A DNA stretch of 64,000 bases, taken from positions 1,684,001 to 1,748,000 of the forward strand of contig NZ_CP029556.1 in assembly GCF_003293695.1 (NCBI RefSeq). The letters are read 5' to 3'. The stretch is from Lysobacter oculi (GTDB lineage: Bacteria; Pseudomonadota; Gammaproteobacteria; Xanthomonadales; Xanthomonadaceae). Within the stretch, counting starts at the first letter, position 1, and each line of letters starts with the position of its first letter. Positions 10,846-22,375 of the stretch are shown one piece after another. A program made the position numbers and the translations under genes. The notes below the pieces were generated by a model. That model worked only from the letters and a program-made list of their open reading frames with translations, was not told the origin of the DNA and made no database searches.

Positions 10846-11197
10846 GGCGGAGCCGGCCGGTAAGCCGGGTTCTGTCGTGGACAGTCATTCCTCTCGGCCC
10901 TGCATCGCTGCAGGGCTCCAGCAACCTACCCGGAGGCGTCGCGGGTCACGACATCGCCTCCCTATTTGGTCTTGCTCCCGATGGGGTTTGCCGTGCCGGC
11001 CGGTTGCCCGGCTCGCGGTGCGCTCTTACCGCACCATTTCACCCTTGCCGTCCTGCCGGAGCAGTCTTGGGCGGTATCTTTCTGTTGCACTTTCCGTCGG
11101 CTCGCGCCGCCCAGGCGTTACCTGGCATCGCACCCTGTGGAGCCCGGACTTTCCTCGGCATCCGTATGGATGACGCGACTGTCTGGCCGGCTCCGCC
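10846..11197 (-). ncRNA. rnpB: RNase P RNA (bacterial class A)
   Basis: RnpB is the catalytic RNA of RNase P, which matures tRNA 5' ends. On the minus strand the canonical conserved blocks appear in order: CCAGACAGTCGCG after the 5' P1 strand, GAGGAAAGTCCGGGCTCC (P4/J region), ACAGAAAGATACCGCC, AGGGTGAAATGGTGCGGTAA, and the 3' GACAGAACCCGGCTTA. The 5' and 3' ends form a perfect 13-bp P1 helix (11185-11197 with 10846-10858), which sets the boundaries used here. Length is about 352 nt. It lies between rsmI and mraZ, an arrangement shared by other gammaproteobacteria. Confidence 0.97.
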
Positions 11198-11223
11198 GCG
11201 CGCATTCTGGCACGAAGCGCCGC

Positions 11224-12054
11224 TCAGCCGCCGCCGTAGAGCGCCTTGCGCGGGGCGCCGGTCAGTTCCGCGGCCAGTTTGGCGGCGGTCGAGGGCGGCA
11301 GGTGTTCGGCCAGCTTGGCGTAGACGCGGCGGCCTTCGGCCAGCCTGGCGTCGCCATCGTCGCCGGCGCCTTCGACCAGCACCACGAACTCGCCCTTCTG
11401 CTGGTGGGGGTCGATGTCGATGCGGCTTCGGAGTTCGCCGAGCGGCCCGTCGAGCACGGTTTCGAACAGTTTGGTCAGTTCCCGTGCGACCACGGCATGG
11501 CGGCCCGGGCCGAAGGCCGAAGCCGCATCGCCCATGAATTCCACGATCCGGTGCGAGGACTCATAGAAGATCAGCGTGCGCGGCTCGCCGGCCAGTGCCT
11601 GCAGGCGTTCGCGACGGGCGCCCGCCTTGGCCGGCAGGAAGCCCTCGAAGGCGAAGCGGTCGCTGGGCAGGCCGGCCACCGACAGGGCCGCGATCAACGC
11701 GCTGGCGCCGGGCACCGGCGAGACCCGGATGCCGGCCTCGCGGGCGGCGCGCACCAGCCGGTAGCCGGGGTCGCTGACCAGCGGCGTGCCGGCGTCCGAG
11801 ACCAGGGCCAGCGATTCGCCGGCGGCCAGGCGCGCGACCAGGCGCGCGGCGATCTCGTCCTCGTTGTGCTCGTGCAGGGCGATGAGCGGGGTGTCGATGC
11901 CGAACTGCTGCAGCAGCGGGCGGGTGCGGCGGGTGTCCTCGGCGCAGATCGCGGCGACGGCCTTGAGCGTCTCGACCGCGCGCGGGCTCAGGTCGCCCAG
12001 GTTGCCGATGGGGGTGGCGACGACATGCAGGATGCCGGCGTTGTCAGGCTTCAA
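11224..12054 (-). CDS. rsmI: 16S rRNA (cytidine1402-2'-O)-methyltransferase
   Basis: RsmI methylates the 2'-O of C1402 in 16S rRNA, the nucleotide also modified by RsmH. The 276-residue protein belongs to the tetrapyrrole-methylase fold. It starts with LHVVATPIGNLGDLSPRAVE and contains AEDTRRTRPLL, the SAM-binding loop VSDAGTPLVSDPGYRLVRAA and FYESSHRIVEF. It is transcribed away from lpoA, and the 3' end stops 26 bp before rnpB. Confidence 0.97.
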   Translation of the reverse strand: MKPDNAGILHVVATPIGNLGDLSPRAVETLKAVAAICAEDTRRTRPLLQQFGIDTPLIALHEHNEDEIAARLVARLAAGESLALVSDAGTPLVSDPGYRLVRAAREAGIRVSPVPGASALIAALSVAGLPSDRFAFEGFLPAKAGARRERLQALAGEPRTLIFYESSHRIVEFMGDAASAFGPGRHAVVARELTKLFETVLDGPLGELRSRIDIDPHQQKGEFVVLVEGAGDDGDARLAEGRRVYAKLAEHLPPSTAAKLAAELTGAPRKALYGGG

Positions 12055-12144
12055 TCGGGACTCCGGGCACGCGACGGGGCCGCCCGTTATACCGTGCGCG
12101 GCCCGGCGGCGCGGCCTGCACGTGGCAAAGCCGGCGGCACGCTC

Positions 12145-12150
12145 TAGAAT
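12145..12150 (+). promoter_or_regulatory. -10 element for lpoA
   Basis: TAGAAT (5 of 6 match) lies 26 bp before the lpoA ATG. The best upstream hexamer, TGGCAA at 16-bp spacing, is weak, so only the -10 is supported. Confidence 0.45.
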
Positions 12151-12176
12151 CGACCGGTCTCCGACAGGATCGCGCC

Positions 12177-13511
12177 ATGCGCCTCGCCCTCAAGCATTTC
12201 GTCCTTGCCGCCTGCATCGCCGGGCTGGCCGGCTGCGTCAGCGCGCCGACCCAGGCGCCGACAGCCCAGAACGAGGTCCAGTCGGCCGCCTTCCGCGAGG
12301 CCCACCAGCTGGCGCAGGCCGACGCGCGTGCGAATGCCGCCCGCATCGACAGCCTGCTGGGCTCGGTGGATGACGCCACCCTGTCGCGCCTGACCGGTGC
12401 ATTGGCGGCGAACGACCCGCTGTATCCCTTCGCCGGCCGCGCGATGCTGGCCCGCGGCCTGAAGCCACCGTATCCCTTCAGCCGCGGCTTCAATTTCGAT
12501 GGCCGTGCGCCGGCCGACCGCGACGGCTACCGCCCGCCGGCCAAGGTGGCGATCCTGCTGCCGATCTCCGGCAGCCTGTCGGCGGCGGCCAAGCCGGTCC
12601 GCGACGGTTTCCTGGCCGGCTATTACGCCGAGCGCCGGCAGCGCCCGACCATCACCTTCTATGACGCCGCCACCGGCGCCAGCGCCGCCTACCAGAAGGC
12701 CGTGGCCGATGGCGCCGATTACGTGGTCGGCCCGCTCGACCGCGAGCACGTCGGCGCGCTGTTCGCGCAGGGCGAGCTGCCGGTGCCGGTGCTGGCGCTC
12801 AACCGTGGCAGCAAGGCGCCGCCGCCGGGCAGCGTGAGCTTCTCGCTGGCACCGGAGGACGAAGGCACGGCCACCGCCGAATACCTGGTCGCGCATGGCG
12901 CGCGCAACGTGCTGGTGCTGGGCGGCGGCGACGACACCCTGCGCCGCACCAGCGCCGCCTTCCGCGAACGCCTGCAGGCGCGCGGCGGCAAGGTGATCGA
13001 TTCCGTCGCGCTCGGCGGCACGCCCGAAGCGCTGGCCACTGAGCTCGCCGCCGCCACCGCCAAGGGGCCTGTCGATGCGATCTACTTCGCCGCCCGTGGC
13101 GACCAGGCCCGCGCCGCGATGCCGGTGATCAACGCCCAGCCCGCGCTGGCGAAGGCGCGTCGCGTGGCGGCCTCGCAGATCGCCAACAACCCCGGCAAGG
13201 GCGAGGACGCGATGCTGCTCGACGGCATCATCTTCCCCGGCGAATCGCTGGCCGCGCGTGCCCTGCCCGGCATGCCGTCCGACCCCGGCGCGCTGACCCC
13301 GACCGCGCGTGGCGCGGCGGCCCGCCTGTTCGCCTTCGGCTACGACGCCTGGCTGATCACTGCCTACCTGGAACGCCTGGCCAACGCCCCGCAGGACGCC
13401 CTGCCCGGCGCGACCGGCAACCTGCAGCTCGACGGCTTCGGCAACCTGCTGCGCGCGCCGACCTGGTCGGTGCTGCGCGGCGGCAGCGCCGTGCCGCTCG
13501 GTGGCCGCTGA
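12177..13511 (+). CDS. lpoA: Penicillin-binding protein activator LpoA (LppC family lipoprotein)
   Basis: LpoA is an outer membrane lipoprotein that activates PBP1A in E. coli. The 444-residue product has a lipoprotein signal peptide ending in the lipobox LAGC (Cys at about 20). It then has a short helical stretch and the periplasmic-binding-protein-like LppC domain, from PAKVAILLPISGSLSAAAKP at about 121 to the C-terminus. E. coli LpoA is about 680 residues with a large N-terminal TPR domain; most of that domain is missing here. The conserved order rsmI-lpoA-yraN supports the call. Confidence 0.9.
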   Translation: MRLALKHFVLAACIAGLAGCVSAPTQAPTAQNEVQSAAFREAHQLAQADARANAARIDSLLGSVDDATLSRLTGALAANDPLYPFAGRAMLARGLKPPYPFSRGFNFDGRAPADRDGYRPPAKVAILLPISGSLSAAAKPVRDGFLAGYYAERRQRPTITFYDAATGASAAYQKAVADGADYVVGPLDREHVGALFAQGELPVPVLALNRGSKAPPPGSVSFSLAPEDEGTATAEYLVAHGARNVLVLGGGDDTLRRTSAAFRERLQARGGKVIDSVALGGTPEALATELAAATAKGPVDAIYFAARGDQARAAMPVINAQPALAKARRVAASQIANNPGKGEDAMLLDGIIFPGESLAARALPGMPSDPGALTPTARGAAARLFAFGYDAWLITAYLERLANAPQDALPGATGNLQLDGFGNLLRAPTWSVLRGGSAVPLGGR

Positions 13512-13872
13512 CGCCCGGCACCTTGCCGGCAGCGCGGCGGAACGGGCGGCCGCGCGACTGTTGACCGGCCGCGGCCTGCAGCAGGTCGATGCCAACGTGC
13601 GTTATCGCGATGGCGAGCTCGACCTGGTGATGCGCGACGGCGGCACGCTGGTCTTCGTGGAAGTGCGCTACCGCGCCAGCGAGGACTTCGGAGGGGCCGC
13701 GGCGTCGGTCACCCCGGCCAAGCAACGGCGGCTGATCCGCGCCGCCACCCGCTACCTGGCCGCGCATCGCGCCTACGCGCATCTGCCCTGCCGTTTCGAT
13801 GTGGTCTGCGCCACCGGCGATCCGCAGGCGCCGGACATGCAATGGCTGCGGGCGGCGTTCGATGCGGGATGA
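13501..13872 (+). CDS. yraN: YraN family (UPF0102) endonuclease-like protein
   Basis: This is a small PD-(D/E)xK-fold protein of unknown cellular role. It has 123 residues starting at GTG 13501, which overlaps the last 11 bp of lpoA. The family core is visible: YRDGELDLVMRDGGTLVFVE followed by VRYR (about 34-57), then FGGAAASVTPAKQRRLIRAA. The position after rsmI-lpoA is conserved in gammaproteobacteria; here diaA and yraP do not follow. Confidence 0.9.
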   Translation: MAADARHLAGSAAERAAARLLTGRGLQQVDANVRYRDGELDLVMRDGGTLVFVEVRYRASEDFGGAAASVTPAKQRRLIRAATRYLAAHRAYAHLPCRFDVVCATGDPQAPDMQWLRAAFDAG

Positions 13873-13925
13873 GGCGGCTTTTCCTTGCGATGTCGCGCGG
13901 CGCGTGAGCCGCGTCGGACACGGAT

Positions 13926-14882
13926 TCAGCGCCCGCTGAAATGAACATGGCCGGCACGCGCCGGCTGCCAGTCGCCCGCGTCGGTCCGCGCGCTGACGCC
14001 GCTGCCCGCCACCACCCGGCCGATCCGCGTGACCGCGACGCCCGAAGCCTTCGCCGCTTCGATCACCGCATCCGCGCGGTTAGGCGATGCGGTGAAGCAC
14101 AGCTCATAGTCGTCTCCGCCGGTCGCCTGCCAGTCACGGCGGGTGTCGGCATCGACCTCCAACGCCGCCAGCGCGGGCGAGGCCGGCAAGGCATCGACCT
14201 CCACTTCCGCGCCCACGCCGCTGGCCGCGCAGACATGGCCAAGGTCGGCCAACAGGCCATCCGAAACATCGATGCAGGCGTTCGCGATGTCACGCAACGC
14301 ACGCCCCAGACCGACGCGCGGCAGCGGCCGGTCCAGCCGTTCGCGCAGGGCAGCCGGCATCGCGATGCCGCGTTGCCAGAACGACAGCGCCGCCGCCGCA
14401 TCGCCCAAGGTGCCGCTGACCCAGACCTCATCGCCCAGCCGTGCGCCATCACGCCGCAACGCCGCGCCGGCTTCGACGAAACCGATCACGCTCACGCACA
14501 CCGACAGCGGCCAGCGCGTGGTGTCGCCGCCGACCAGCGCCACTTCGTGCTGCGCGGCGAGCGCGCTGAAACCGTCGAGGAAGCCGTCCACCCAGGCCAT
14601 GTCCGCGTCGGGCATCGACAACGACAGGCTGCACCAGGCAGGCTGCGCGCCCATCGCGGCGAGGTCGGACAGGTTCACCGCCAGCGCCTTCCAGCCGATG
14701 TCGGCGGCCGCGGTCTCGGGCGGAAAGTGGATGCCGATGTTGATCGTGTCGGTGGCGACCGCCAGCTGCAGGCCGGGCGGCGGCTGCAGCAGGGCGGCGT
14801 CATCGCCGATGCCGAGCACCACGTCGCCACGCCGCGCGACGCGGGCGCGGATGCGGTCGATCAGCTGGAATTCGCCGGCCAT
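13926..14882 (-). CDS. thiL: Thiamine-monophosphate kinase
   Basis: ThiL phosphorylates thiamine monophosphate to the active cofactor thiamine diphosphate, using ATP. The 318-residue protein shows the N-terminal GEFQLIDRI and the metal/nucleotide segment VVLGIGDDAALLQPPPG (about 21-37). It also has the NLSDLAAMGAQPAW block, the VGGDTTRWPLS motif and ACIDVSDGLLADLGH. It is the last gene of the nrdR-rib-nusB operon, 12 bp after nusB, as in many gammaproteobacteria. Confidence 0.97.
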   Translation of the reverse strand: MAGEFQLIDRIRARVARRGDVVLGIGDDAALLQPPPGLQLAVATDTINIGIHFPPETAAADIGWKALAVNLSDLAAMGAQPAWCSLSLSMPDADMAWVDGFLDGFSALAAQHEVALVGGDTTRWPLSVCVSVIGFVEAGAALRRDGARLGDEVWVSGTLGDAAAALSFWQRGIAMPAALRERLDRPLPRVGLGRALRDIANACIDVSDGLLADLGHVCAASGVGAEVEVDALPASPALAALEVDADTRRDWQATGGDDYELCFTASPNRADAVIEAAKASGVAVTRIGRVVAGSGVSARTDAGDWQPARAGHVHFSGR

Positions 14883-14894
14883 TCGGCGCGTGGC

Positions 14895-15359
14895 TCAGCC
14901 GCGCGCGGCCTGCATCTCGACGCCGCGCCAGTCGGCGGCCAGCTTGTCGAGCACACCGTTGACGTAGGTGTGGGCGTGTTCGGCGCCGAAGCGCTTGACG
15001 GTCTCGATCGCCTCGTTGATGACGACGCGGTAGGGCACGTCGAGCCGATGCTTGAACTCATACGCGGCGATGCGCAGCACCGCGCGTTCGACCGGGTCCA
15101 CTTCCGCCACGCTGCGGTCGTCCAGATGCGCGGCCAGGCCGGCATCCAGCGCTTCCTGATGCAGCATCACGCCGCGCACCAGGTCTTCGAAATATTCGAG
15201 GTCGGCGATCTCGTGCGCCTGCTCATGGGCGAACTGCGCGATCACCTGCTGCGCGTTGCCGCCCGACATCTGCCACGCGTACAGCGCCTGCATCGCGCGG
15301 CGGCGGGCACGGGTGCGATGCACCGGGTCGATGCCATGCGGTCGGCGGTTCGGCTTCAT
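14895..15359 (-). CDS. nusB: Transcription antitermination factor NusB
   Basis: NusB binds boxA RNA with S10 (NusE) in rRNA antitermination. The 154-residue all-helical protein begins at ATG 15359, overlapping the ribH stop as ATGA. It contains the family segments [18 protein letters not shown] (about 17-34), [14 protein letters not shown] and [16 protein letters not shown]. The N-terminal 15 residues are a basic extension. Coupling to ribH is the common proteobacterial arrangement. Confidence 0.96.
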   Translation of the reverse strand: MKPNRRPHGIDPVHRTRARRRAMQALYAWQMSGGNAQQVIAQFAHEQAHEIADLEYFEDLVRGVMLHQEALDAGLAAHLDDRSVAEVDPVERAVLRIAAYEFKHRLDVPYRVVINEAIETVKRFGAEHAHTYVNGVLDKLAADWRGVEMQAARG

Positions 15360-15823
15360 GCGGCGCGCTCCAGCAGGTTGGCCATCTCGATGGCGACCAT
15401 CGCCGCCTCCTCGCCCTTGTTGCCGTGGCTGCCACCGGCGCGGGCCTCGGCGTCCTCGGCCTGTTCCACCGCCAGTACGCCGTTCATCACCGGCAGGCCG
15501 TACTTCAACGCGACCCGCATCAGGCCCTCGGAGCAACCGTCGGCGACGTGTTCGAAATGGCGGGTGTCACCGCGGATCACGCAGCCCAGCGCGATCAGCC
15601 CGGCGTAACGGTGGCTCGCCGCCAGACGCTCGGCCAGCACCGGGATTTCCCAGGCACCCGGCACGCGGAAGACGTCGACATCGGCCTCGTCCACGCCGTG
15701 GTCGGCCATCGCCTTGCGCGCGCCTTCGATCAGCGCCTCGGTCACCCGCGCGTTCCAGCGGCTGGCGAGGATCGCGAAGCGGGCACCTTCGGGGGCGCGC
15801 AGGTCGCCTTCGTAACTGGGCAT
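15356..15823 (-). CDS. ribH: 6,7-dimethyl-8-ribityllumazine synthase
   Basis: RibH condenses 3,4-dihydroxy-2-butanone 4-phosphate with the RibD product to give lumazine, the penultimate step to riboflavin. The 155-residue protein shows [33 protein letters not shown] and the [18 protein letters not shown] loop containing the catalytic His. The ATG at 15823 follows ribB by 31 bp, and the stop overlaps nusB. Confidence 0.97.
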   Translation of the reverse strand: MPSYEGDLRAPEGARFAILASRWNARVTEALIEGARKAMADHGVDEADVDVFRVPGAWEIPVLAERLAASHRYAGLIALGCVIRGDTRHFEHVADGCSEGLMRVALKYGLPVMNGVLAVEQAEDAEARAGGSHGNKGEEAAMVAIEMANLLERAA

Positions 15824-15854
15824 CGGACTCTCGGGAAAACGCGGGCCGGCCAGT

Positions 15855-16958
15855 TTAACGCGGCGGCAGCGCCACGTATTCCACGACCTCCAGCCCGAAA
15901 CCGCCCAGCCCCACCTGTTTGCGCGGCGTGCCGAGCACGCGCAGGCGTCGGTAGCCCAGGTCGGCCAGGATCTGGCTGCCGGCGCCGTTGCGTCGCCATT
16001 CGGCGGCCGGCGCGGGAGGGGGGGAGGCGGCTTCGTTGCGGATCCGCGCCAGCAGCGCATCGGCCTGCGGCACCGGTTCGGCCAGCAGCAGCAGCACGCC
16101 CTGCCCGGCCTCGGCAATCGCCGCCAGCACCTCGCCGCCGAGCGGCCCGAAGTCCTCGCGCTGCCAGTGCAACGCATCGGCCAGCACGTTCTGCATCTGC
16201 ACGCGCACCAGCGCCGGCGAAGCCGCATCGGCCTCCCCCCGCTGCAGGGCGAAGTGCAGGCCGTGGGTCAGCCGGTCGCGGTAGGTATGCAGGACGAACG
16301 CGCCGTGGTCGGTGGCGATCCCGCGCGAATCGACGCGCTCGATGGTGTGCTCGGTTTCCAGCCGGTGGCGGATCAGCGCCTCGATCGAGCCGATCTTCAG
16401 CCCGTGCTCGCGCGCGAAGACTTCCAGCTCCGGGCGGCGCGCCATCGAGCCATCGGCGTTGAGGATCTCCACCAGCACGCCGGCCGGTTCCATGCCCGCC
16501 AGCAGCGCCAGGTCGCTGGCCGCCTCGGTGTGGCCGGCGCGGCTCAGCACGCCGCCGGGCTGTGCCTGCAGCGGGAAGATGTGGCCGGGCTGCGCGAGGT
16601 CGGCGGCGGTCGCGTCCGGGCGCACGGCGGTGCGGACGGTATGCGCGCGGTCATAGGCGCTGATGCCGGTGGTGACGCCTTCGGCGGCCTCGATCGACAC
16701 GGTGAAATTGGTGTGGTGCGGCGAGGTGTTGTCGCGGACCATCGGCGGCAGGCCCAGCTGGCGGCAGCGCTCGCGGGTCAGCGACAGGCAGACCAGCCCG
16801 CGCGCGTGGGTGACCATGAAGTTGATGTCGGAGGGCCGCACCAGTTCGGCGGCCATGATCAGGTCGCCCTCGTTCTCGCGGTCCTCGTCATCGACGATGA
16901 CCACCATCCGCCCGGCGCGGATTTCCTCAAGCAGTTCGGGGATGGAAGCAAAACTCAC
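15855..16958 (-). CDS. ribB: 3,4-dihydroxy-2-butanone-4-phosphate synthase with degenerate GTP cyclohydrolase II domain
   Basis: The 367-residue RibBA-type protein has an intact N-terminal DHBP synthase domain (about 1-200). This domain carries [38 protein letters not shown] and [12 protein letters not shown]. The C-terminal 160 residues resemble GTP cyclohydrolase II ([20 protein letters not shown]), but the Cys-x2-GD-x8-9-Cys-x-Cys zinc site is replaced by a cysteine-free stretch around [10 protein letters not shown]. Only the RibB activity is therefore expected, and a separate ribA should exist elsewhere. The GTG start forms a GTGA overlap with the ribE stop. Confidence 0.93.
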   Translation of the reverse strand: MSFASIPELLEEIRAGRMVVIVDDEDRENEGDLIMAAELVRPSDINFMVTHARGLVCLSLTRERCRQLGLPPMVRDNTSPHHTNFTVSIEAAEGVTTGISAYDRAHTVRTAVRPDATAADLAQPGHIFPLQAQPGGVLSRAGHTEAASDLALLAGMEPAGVLVEILNADGSMARRPELEVFAREHGLKIGSIEALIRHRLETEHTIERVDSRGIATDHGAFVLHTYRDRLTHGLHFALQRGEADAASPALVRVQMQNVLADALHWQREDFGPLGGEVLAAIAEAGQGVLLLLAEPVPQADALLARIRNEAASPPPAPAAEWRRNGAGSQILADLGYRRLRVLGTPRKQVGLGGFGLEVVEYVALPPR

Positions 16959-17554
16959 GCGTCACGCTCCTGCAGCAGCCGCTCGACGTAGCGCGCGACC
17001 AGATCGATTTCGAGATTGACCGCATCGCCCACCCGCGTTTCGGCGAAGGCGGTATGCGACACGGTGTGGGGGATGAGGGCGACGTCGAAGCTTTCCGCAT
17101 CGACCGCGTTGACGGTCAGGCTGACGCCATCGACGCAGATCGAGCCCTTCTTCGCCACGTATTTCGCCAGCGCCTTGGGCACCGAGAAACGCCAGCGCTG
17201 GGCGCGCGCATCCTTGTGCACATCCAGCACCCGGCCGACGCCATCGACATGGCCGCTGACCAGATGCCCGCCGAGGCGGTCCTGCGCCTGCAGCGCGCGT
17301 TCGAGATTGAGCGGCTGGCCTTCGCGCAAGGCGCCGAGCGTGGTCAGCGCCAGCGTTTCGGTGGAGGCATCGGCGGCGAAGGACCGCGCGTCGAAAGCGA
17401 CCACGGTCAGGCAGACGCCGTTGACCGCGATGCTCTCGCCCATCTCCACGCCGGTGAACGGCAGCGAGCCGGTGTCGATGTGGATGCGGACGTCGCCGCC
17501 GCGCGGCTCCAGCGCACGCAGGCGCCCGACGCCCTGGATCAGGCCGGTGAACAT
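16955..17554 (-). CDS. ribE: Riboflavin synthase alpha chain
   Basis: RibE dismutates two lumazine molecules to riboflavin. The 199-residue protein contains the two lumazine-binding repeats: the first starts [12 protein letters not shown], and the second follows [19 protein letters not shown] (about 100). Each carries an AVNGVCLTV or [12 protein letters not shown] motif. The ATG at 17554 is preceded by a strong GGGAGGA ribosome binding site, which settles the start against longer in-frame extensions inside ribD. Confidence 0.97.
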   Translation of the reverse strand: MFTGLIQGVGRLRALEPRGGDVRIHIDTGSLPFTGVEMGESIAVNGVCLTVVAFDARSFAADASTETLALTTLGALREGQPLNLERALQAQDRLGGHLVSGHVDGVGRVLDVHKDARAQRWRFSVPKALAKYVAKKGSICVDGVSLTVNAVDAESFDVALIPHTVSHTAFAETRVGDAVNLEIDLVARYVERLLQERDA

Positions 17555-17585
17555 GTGTCCTCCCTGCGGCATGCGTGCACCATGC

Positions 17586-18686
17586 TCACGCCGCGCTTTC
17601 CGGCGCCAGCAGCAGGCGCATGTCGGGCCCGACCTGGCGCACGTCGAGCATCCTGAGCTTGAAGGCCTCGGCCATCGACTGGATGCCGAGGCCGTCGAAC
17701 ATCGGCCGCGCCGCATCGCCAAGCAACACCGGCGCGACATAGACCAGCAGTTCGTCAACCAGCCCGGCGTGGAGGAAGGCGCCGGCCAGCGTCGCGCCGG
17801 TTTCCACCTGCACCTCGTTGATCTCGCGGCGTGCGAGTTCGGCCAGCACCGCCGGCAGGTCGAGCATCCCGCGTTGCAGGGGCACCGGGTGGCGCTGCAG
17901 GGCGATGTCACGCGGCGGCTTGGCATCCGGCGCGTGGAAATAGAGCGTGGGCACGTCGCCCTCGCGCACATTGCCGCGCGCGACGGTGGCCAGGCCCGGG
18001 TCCAGCACCACGCGCAGCGGCGCGATGAAGTCGTCGCCAGCGGCCAGGCGCACGGTGAGGTGCGGATCGTCGGCCAGCACGGTGCCGGCGCCGGTCAGCA
18101 ACGCACCGCAGCGGGCGCGCCAGCGATGCACGTCCTCGCGCGACTCGGCGCTGGTGATCCATTTCGATTCGCCATTGGCGAGCGCAGTGCGCCCATCGAG
18201 GCTCACGCCCAGCTTGACCCGCAGCCACGGCCGGCCGCGTTCGATGCGCGAGAAGAAGGCGCGGTTGAGCGCGCGCGCCTGCGGTTCCATCAGGCCGGAG
18301 GCGACTTCGATGCCGGCCGCGCGCAGCCGCTCGAAACCGGCGCCATCCACCTGCGGGAAAGGGTCGCGCATCGCCGCGATGACTTTGGCCACGCCCGCTT
18401 CCACCAGTGCATCCGCGCACGGCCCGGTGCGACCGGTATGCGCGCAGGGTTCCAGCGTGACGTAGGCGGTCGCGCCTTTCGCGTTTCCGTGGGCGGCCTG
18501 CAACGCGGCGATCTCCGCATGCGGGCCACCTGCGCGCTCATGCCAGCCTTCGCCGACGATCTCGCCATCGCGCACCAGCACGCAGCCGACCATCGGATTG
18601 GGCTTGGCGGTGAACTGCGCGCGCTCGGCCAGCCGCAGGGCACGGGCCATCAGCGCATGGTCGAATTCGTTGAAGCCTTCGCTCAT
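17586..18686 (-). CDS. ribD: Bifunctional riboflavin deaminase/reductase
   Basis: RibD deaminates and then reduces the pyrimidine intermediate of riboflavin synthesis. The 366-residue protein has an N-terminal zinc deaminase with HAE (56-58) and the PC...C pair (80-90, within [13 protein letters not shown]). The C-terminal DHFR-like reductase includes [20 protein letters not shown] and the NADPH-site segment [16 protein letters not shown]. It overlaps the nrdR stop (ATGA) and starts the rib part of the operon. Confidence 0.97.
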   Translation of the reverse strand: MSEGFNEFDHALMARALRLAERAQFTAKPNPMVGCVLVRDGEIVGEGWHERAGGPHAEIAALQAAHGNAKGATAYVTLEPCAHTGRTGPCADALVEAGVAKVIAAMRDPFPQVDGAGFERLRAAGIEVASGLMEPQARALNRAFFSRIERGRPWLRVKLGVSLDGRTALANGESKWITSAESREDVHRWRARCGALLTGAGTVLADDPHLTVRLAAGDDFIAPLRVVLDPGLATVARGNVREGDVPTLYFHAPDAKPPRDIALQRHPVPLQRGMLDLPAVLAELARREINEVQVETGATLAGAFLHAGLVDELLVYVAPVLLGDAARPMFDGLGIQSMAEAFKLRMLDVRQVGPDMRLLLAPESAA

Positions 18687-19201
18687 TTGCGCTTCTTCTC
18701 GCTGCGCGCAGCCAGGCCACCCAGCAAAGGCAGCTGGCCCTCACCGGGCAGGTCGCGTTCCAGCCGGTCCAGTTCCTCGCGGAAATCGGCCACGTCTTCG
18801 AACGACCGGTAGACCGAGGCGAAACGCACGAAGGCGACCTGGTCGAGCTTGCGCAGTTCCGCCATCACGAAATCACCGACGCGGCGCGAAGGCAGTTCGC
18901 GCTCGGCGGTCATGCGCAGGCCGTGGACCACGGCGCGCACCGCCGCTTCGATCTGCTCTTCCGACACCGGCCGCTTGTGCAACGCGCGGTCGAAGCTCTG
19001 GCGCAGCTTGCGGGCATCGAAGGGCTCTCGGCGGCCATCGGACTTGATGATCACCGGCAGCTTGAGTTCGATGGTTTCGATCGTCGAAAACCGCTCACCG
19101 CAGGCCTCGCATTCGCGGCGACGGCGGATCGTCGCGCCGTCATCGCTGACGCGCGAATCGATCACGCGGGTGTCACTGTGCTGGCAGAAAGGGCAGTGCA
19201 A
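18683..19201 (-). CDS. nrdR: Transcriptional repressor NrdR
   Basis: NrdR represses ribonucleotide reductase genes when dATP is bound. The 172-residue protein has an N-terminal zinc ribbon with Cys3, Cys6, Cys31 and Cys34 (MHCPFC...CEAC) and an ATP-cone domain (about 49-139). A charged C-terminal tail follows. It lies 3 bp after glyA and overlaps ribD, the conserved glyA-nrdR-ribD order of gammaproteobacteria. Confidence 0.97.
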   Translation of the reverse strand: MHCPFCQHSDTRVIDSRVSDDGATIRRRRECEACGERFSTIETIELKLPVIIKSDGRREPFDARKLRQSFDRALHKRPVSEEQIEAAVRAVVHGLRMTAERELPSRRVGDFVMAELRKLDQVAFVRFASVYRSFEDVADFREELDRLERDLPGEGQLPLLGGLAARSEKKRK

Positions 19202-19204
19202 GAC

Positions 19205-20458
19205 TCAGCCGTAGACCGGGAACTGCTTGCACTGCTTTTCGACGTTCTCGCGCACGCCGGCAATCACGTTCTCGTCGGCCGGTGCATCCAGCACATCGCA
19301 GATCCAGTGGGCCAGCGCCACGCAATCGGGTTCCCTGTAGCCGCGCGTGGTGACCGCCGGCGTGCCGATGCGCAGCCCGGAGGTGACGAACGGCTTGCGT
19401 GGATCGTTGGGCACCGAATTCTTGTTGACGGTGATGTGCGCCTTGCCCAGCGCTTCCTCGGCATCCTTGCCGCTGACCGGCTTGCCGATCATGTCGATCA
19501 GCATCAGGTGGTTCTGGGTGCCGCCGGACACGATCTTGTAGCCGCGCTTGATGATGACGTCGGCCATCGCCTGCGCGTTCTTCACCACCTGCGCCTGGTA
19601 GTCCTTGAACGCGGGGTTCAGCGCTTCCTTGAAGGCCACCGCCTTCGCCGCGATGACATGCATCAGCGGCCCGCCCTGGATGCCCGGGAAGACGATCGAC
19701 TGCAGCTTCTTCACCAAGTCCTCGTCGGCACCCTTGGCCACGATGATGCCGCCGCGCGGCCCGCGCAGCGTCTTGTGCGTGGTCGATGTCACCACGTGCG
19801 CGTGCGGCAGCGGGCTCGGGTACACGCCCGCCGCGACCAGCCCGGCCACGTGCGCCATGTCCACGAAGAAAATCGCGCCCACCTTGTCGGCGATCCCGCG
19901 CATCCGCTTCCAGTCCACCACCTGCGAATACGCGCTGAAGCCGCCGACCAGCATCTTCGGCTTGTGCTCGATGGCGAGGCGTTCGACCTCGTCGTAATCG
20001 ATCAGGCCTTCATCGTTGACGCCGTACTGCACGGCGTTGAACAGCTTGCCGCTGACGTTGACCTTCGCGCCGTGGGTGAGATGGCCGCCGTGCGCCAGCG
20101 ACATGCCGAGGATGGTGTCGCCCGGCTGCAGCAGCGCGAGATACACGGCCTGGTTGGCCTGGCTGCCGGAATGCGGCTGCACGTTGGCGTAGTCGCAGTC
20201 ATAGAGCTGCTTGAGGCGGTCGATGGCCAGCTGCTCGGCGATGTCCACGAACTCGCATCCACCGTAATAGCGCTTGCCCGGATAGCCTTCCGCGTACTTG
20301 TTGGTGAGCTGGCTGCCCTGCGCTTCCATCACCATCGGGCTGCAGTAGTTCTCCGACGCGATCAGCTCGACATGGTCCTCCTGGCGGCGGACCTCGCCAT
20401 CGATGGCCTTGGACAGGTCGGGGTCGAAGGATGCGATGCGCGCGTCGCGCTTGAACAT
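19205..20458 (-). CDS. glyA: Serine hydroxymethyltransferase
   Basis: GlyA is the PLP enzyme that interconverts serine and glycine and supplies methylene-tetrahydrofolate. The 417-residue protein matches the family length exactly. Motifs are [20 protein letters not shown], the [18 protein letters not shown] segment, and the PLP-lysine motif [17 protein letters not shown] chose the ATG at 20458, preceded by GGAG; further upstream in-frame sequence is intergenic and then antisense to ettA. The gene is first in the nrdR-rib-nusB-thiL run. Confidence 0.98.
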   Translation of the reverse strand: MFKRDARIASFDPDLSKAIDGEVRRQEDHVELIASENYCSPMVMEAQGSQLTNKYAEGYPGKRYYGGCEFVDIAEQLAIDRLKQLYDCDYANVQPHSGSQANQAVYLALLQPGDTILGMSLAHGGHLTHGAKVNVSGKLFNAVQYGVNDEGLIDYDEVERLAIEHKPKMLVGGFSAYSQVVDWKRMRGIADKVGAIFFVDMAHVAGLVAAGVYPSPLPHAHVVTSTTHKTLRGPRGGIIVAKGADEDLVKKLQSIVFPGIQGGPLMHVIAAKAVAFKEALNPAFKDYQAQVVKNAQAMADVIIKRGYKIVSGGTQNHLMLIDMIGKPVSGKDAEEALGKAHITVNKNSVPNDPRKPFVTSGLRIGTPAVTTRGYREPDCVALAHWICDVLDAPADENVIAGVRENVEKQCKQFPVYG

Positions 20459-20493
20459 GGCCAGCTCCGGAGTCTGGGGGAAGGAAAGTCCCG

Positions 20494-20499
20494 ATTGTA
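20494..20499 (-). promoter_or_regulatory. -10 element for glyA
   Basis: TACAAT on the minus strand (5 of 6) lies 35 bp before the glyA ATG. The hexamer at 17-bp spacing, TAGGAA (20517-20522), matches the -35 consensus at only 3 positions. Confidence 0.4.
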
Positions 20500-20553
20500 G
20501 GCGCCGGGGCCGCCACTTCCTATTTCCGCGGGCCGGAACCGGGCGAAGGCCGC

Positions 20554-20559
20554 TATAAT
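20554..20559 (+). promoter_or_regulatory. -10 element for ettA
   Basis: A perfect TATAAT lies about 67 bp before the ettA ATG in the divergent glyA-ettA region. No good -35 hexamer stands at 16-18 bp, so strength and exact start site remain uncertain. Confidence 0.5.
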
Positions 20560-20626
20560 CGCCGCATCCCGAAGCCCTCCCCGCCGGGCTGCCCCGCAGC
20601 GCCGGCCATCCGCACGCGGAGCCTCC

Positions 20627-22291
<1,665 letters not shown>

Positions 22292-22375
22292 GACGCACCG
22301 TCCAGCGATGGCCGTTGCCGTCGCGGACTAGCGTTGAAGTAACGGACACGGGGCGCGGCCATCGGGTGGTCGCTC

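Noticed and set aside
10751..12147. Open frames across rnpB and opposite rsmI.
   Set aside because: The first part is RNase P RNA with all conserved blocks; the rest is antisense to rsmI.
15820..16960. FMN riboswitch upstream of the riboflavin genes.
   Set aside because: The rib genes lie inside a tightly coupled operon with gaps of at most 31 bp; there is no space or RFN-type sequence ahead of ribD, ribE, ribB or ribH.
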